Shown here piece after piece: positions 13,107-13,316 of a stretch of 13,316 bases of DNA. The notes under the pieces are model-generated. The model saw nothing but the letters and a program-made list of their open reading frames with translations, had not been told where the DNA came from and ran no database searches. This DNA comes from Candidatus Iainarchaeum sp. (GTDB taxonomy: Archaea; Iainarchaeota; Iainarchaeia; Iainarchaeales; JAAZKV01). The stretch is from positions 1 to 13,316 of the forward strand of contig JAQVNZ010000020.1 in the NCBI GenBank assembly GCA_028702895.1. Direction: 5' to 3'. The position numbers were made by a program, and so were the translations under genes. The stretch's first letter is position 1; every line of letters begins with the position of its first letter.

Positions 13107-13316
13107 ATGATTTCAAAAGTTAGAGGTAAAATTGGTCCATTACAAATTTTTCTAGCTTGGCCGTTTATAAAATTAAAAGTTAATCCTAATTTTATTTCAG
13201 TAATGGGTTTAATTCTAGCTTTAATTGGAGCATTTTTTATTTTTTATCAAAACTGGTTGTTAGCTTTAATATTTTTTATCCTTGCACCTACAATGGATTT
13301 GATTGATGGTAAGGTG
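13107..13316 (+). CDS. CDP-alcohol phosphatidyltransferase family protein (5' part only)
   Basis: The first 70 codons are visible and the frame is open at the window edge. Members of this integral membrane family join a CDP-activated lipid to an alcohol such as inositol phosphate, glycerol phosphate or serine in phospholipid synthesis. Support includes a conserved-looking N-terminus (the VNPNFISVMGLILALIGAF stretch, 25-43, resembles the family's PN-x-[IL]-[ST]-x2-G start), two membrane helices (about 29-47 and 49-62), and the beginning of the catalytic metal-binding motif D-x2-D-G-x2-A-R at D64, D67, G68. The remainder of that motif lies outside. In archaea the family makes archaetidyl-type polar lipids; the alcohol cannot be told from this fragment. 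An AGTGAAG stretch near the ATG may act as a weak ribosome-binding site. Confidence 0.85.
   Translation, partial: MISKVRGKIGPLQIFLAWPFIKLKVNPNFISVMGLILALIGAFFIFYQNWLLALIFFILAPTMDLIDGKV

Overview
This window is very AT-rich archaeal DNA, probably from a DPANN-type lineage such as Woesearchaeota, Pacearchaeota or a relative. The archaeal assignment rests on three observations. TATA boxes such as TTTATATA sit about 25 bp before inferred transcript starts. Ribosome-binding sites match the archaeal GGAGGTGAT pattern, alongside several genes that look leaderless. Intergenic regions carry oligo-T tracts suited to archaeal termination. The lineage is an inference from base composition, compact layout and the kind of surface proteins present; there is no rRNA or marker gene to confirm it.

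Layout. Positions 1-81 hold the last codons of a rightward gene, which converges on a leftward winged-helix protein of unknown function (90-839). A 250-bp divergent promoter region follows. A two-gene operon (1090-4025) then encodes a small membrane-anchored protein and a large secreted protein with a (KPVDPVVDPV)n repeat and an unusual hydrophobic Gly/Ala stretch. After a 235-bp leader and promoter region comes a three-gene operon (4261-10428). All three products are exported, Ig/cadherin-like, single-pass C-terminally anchored surface proteins of 184, 1087 and 783 residues. They are tightly coupled (1-nt gap, then 4-nt overlap) and end at a strong hairpin terminator.

The right part holds separate, mostly leaderless genes. 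These are a YbaK-type aminoacyl-tRNA deacylase (10510-10965), a SufS-type cysteine desulfurase on the minus strand (11019-12248), a PHP-family metal-dependent phosphoesterase (12301-13059) diverging from it, and the start of a CDP-alcohol phosphatidyltransferase (13107 to the window end).

The centre (1090-10428) is about 9 kb of exported proteins with unknown specific roles, and it is the most interesting part. The three-gene operon looks like a self-contained cell-surface module: a short one-domain protein and two long multi-domain stalks. The two stalks share a regular C-x(12-16)-C cysteine pair at successive domain junctions and a [IL]TGF motif just before the C-terminal membrane helix. 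A role in the cell envelope, adhesion or host contact is plausible but is inferred from architecture alone.
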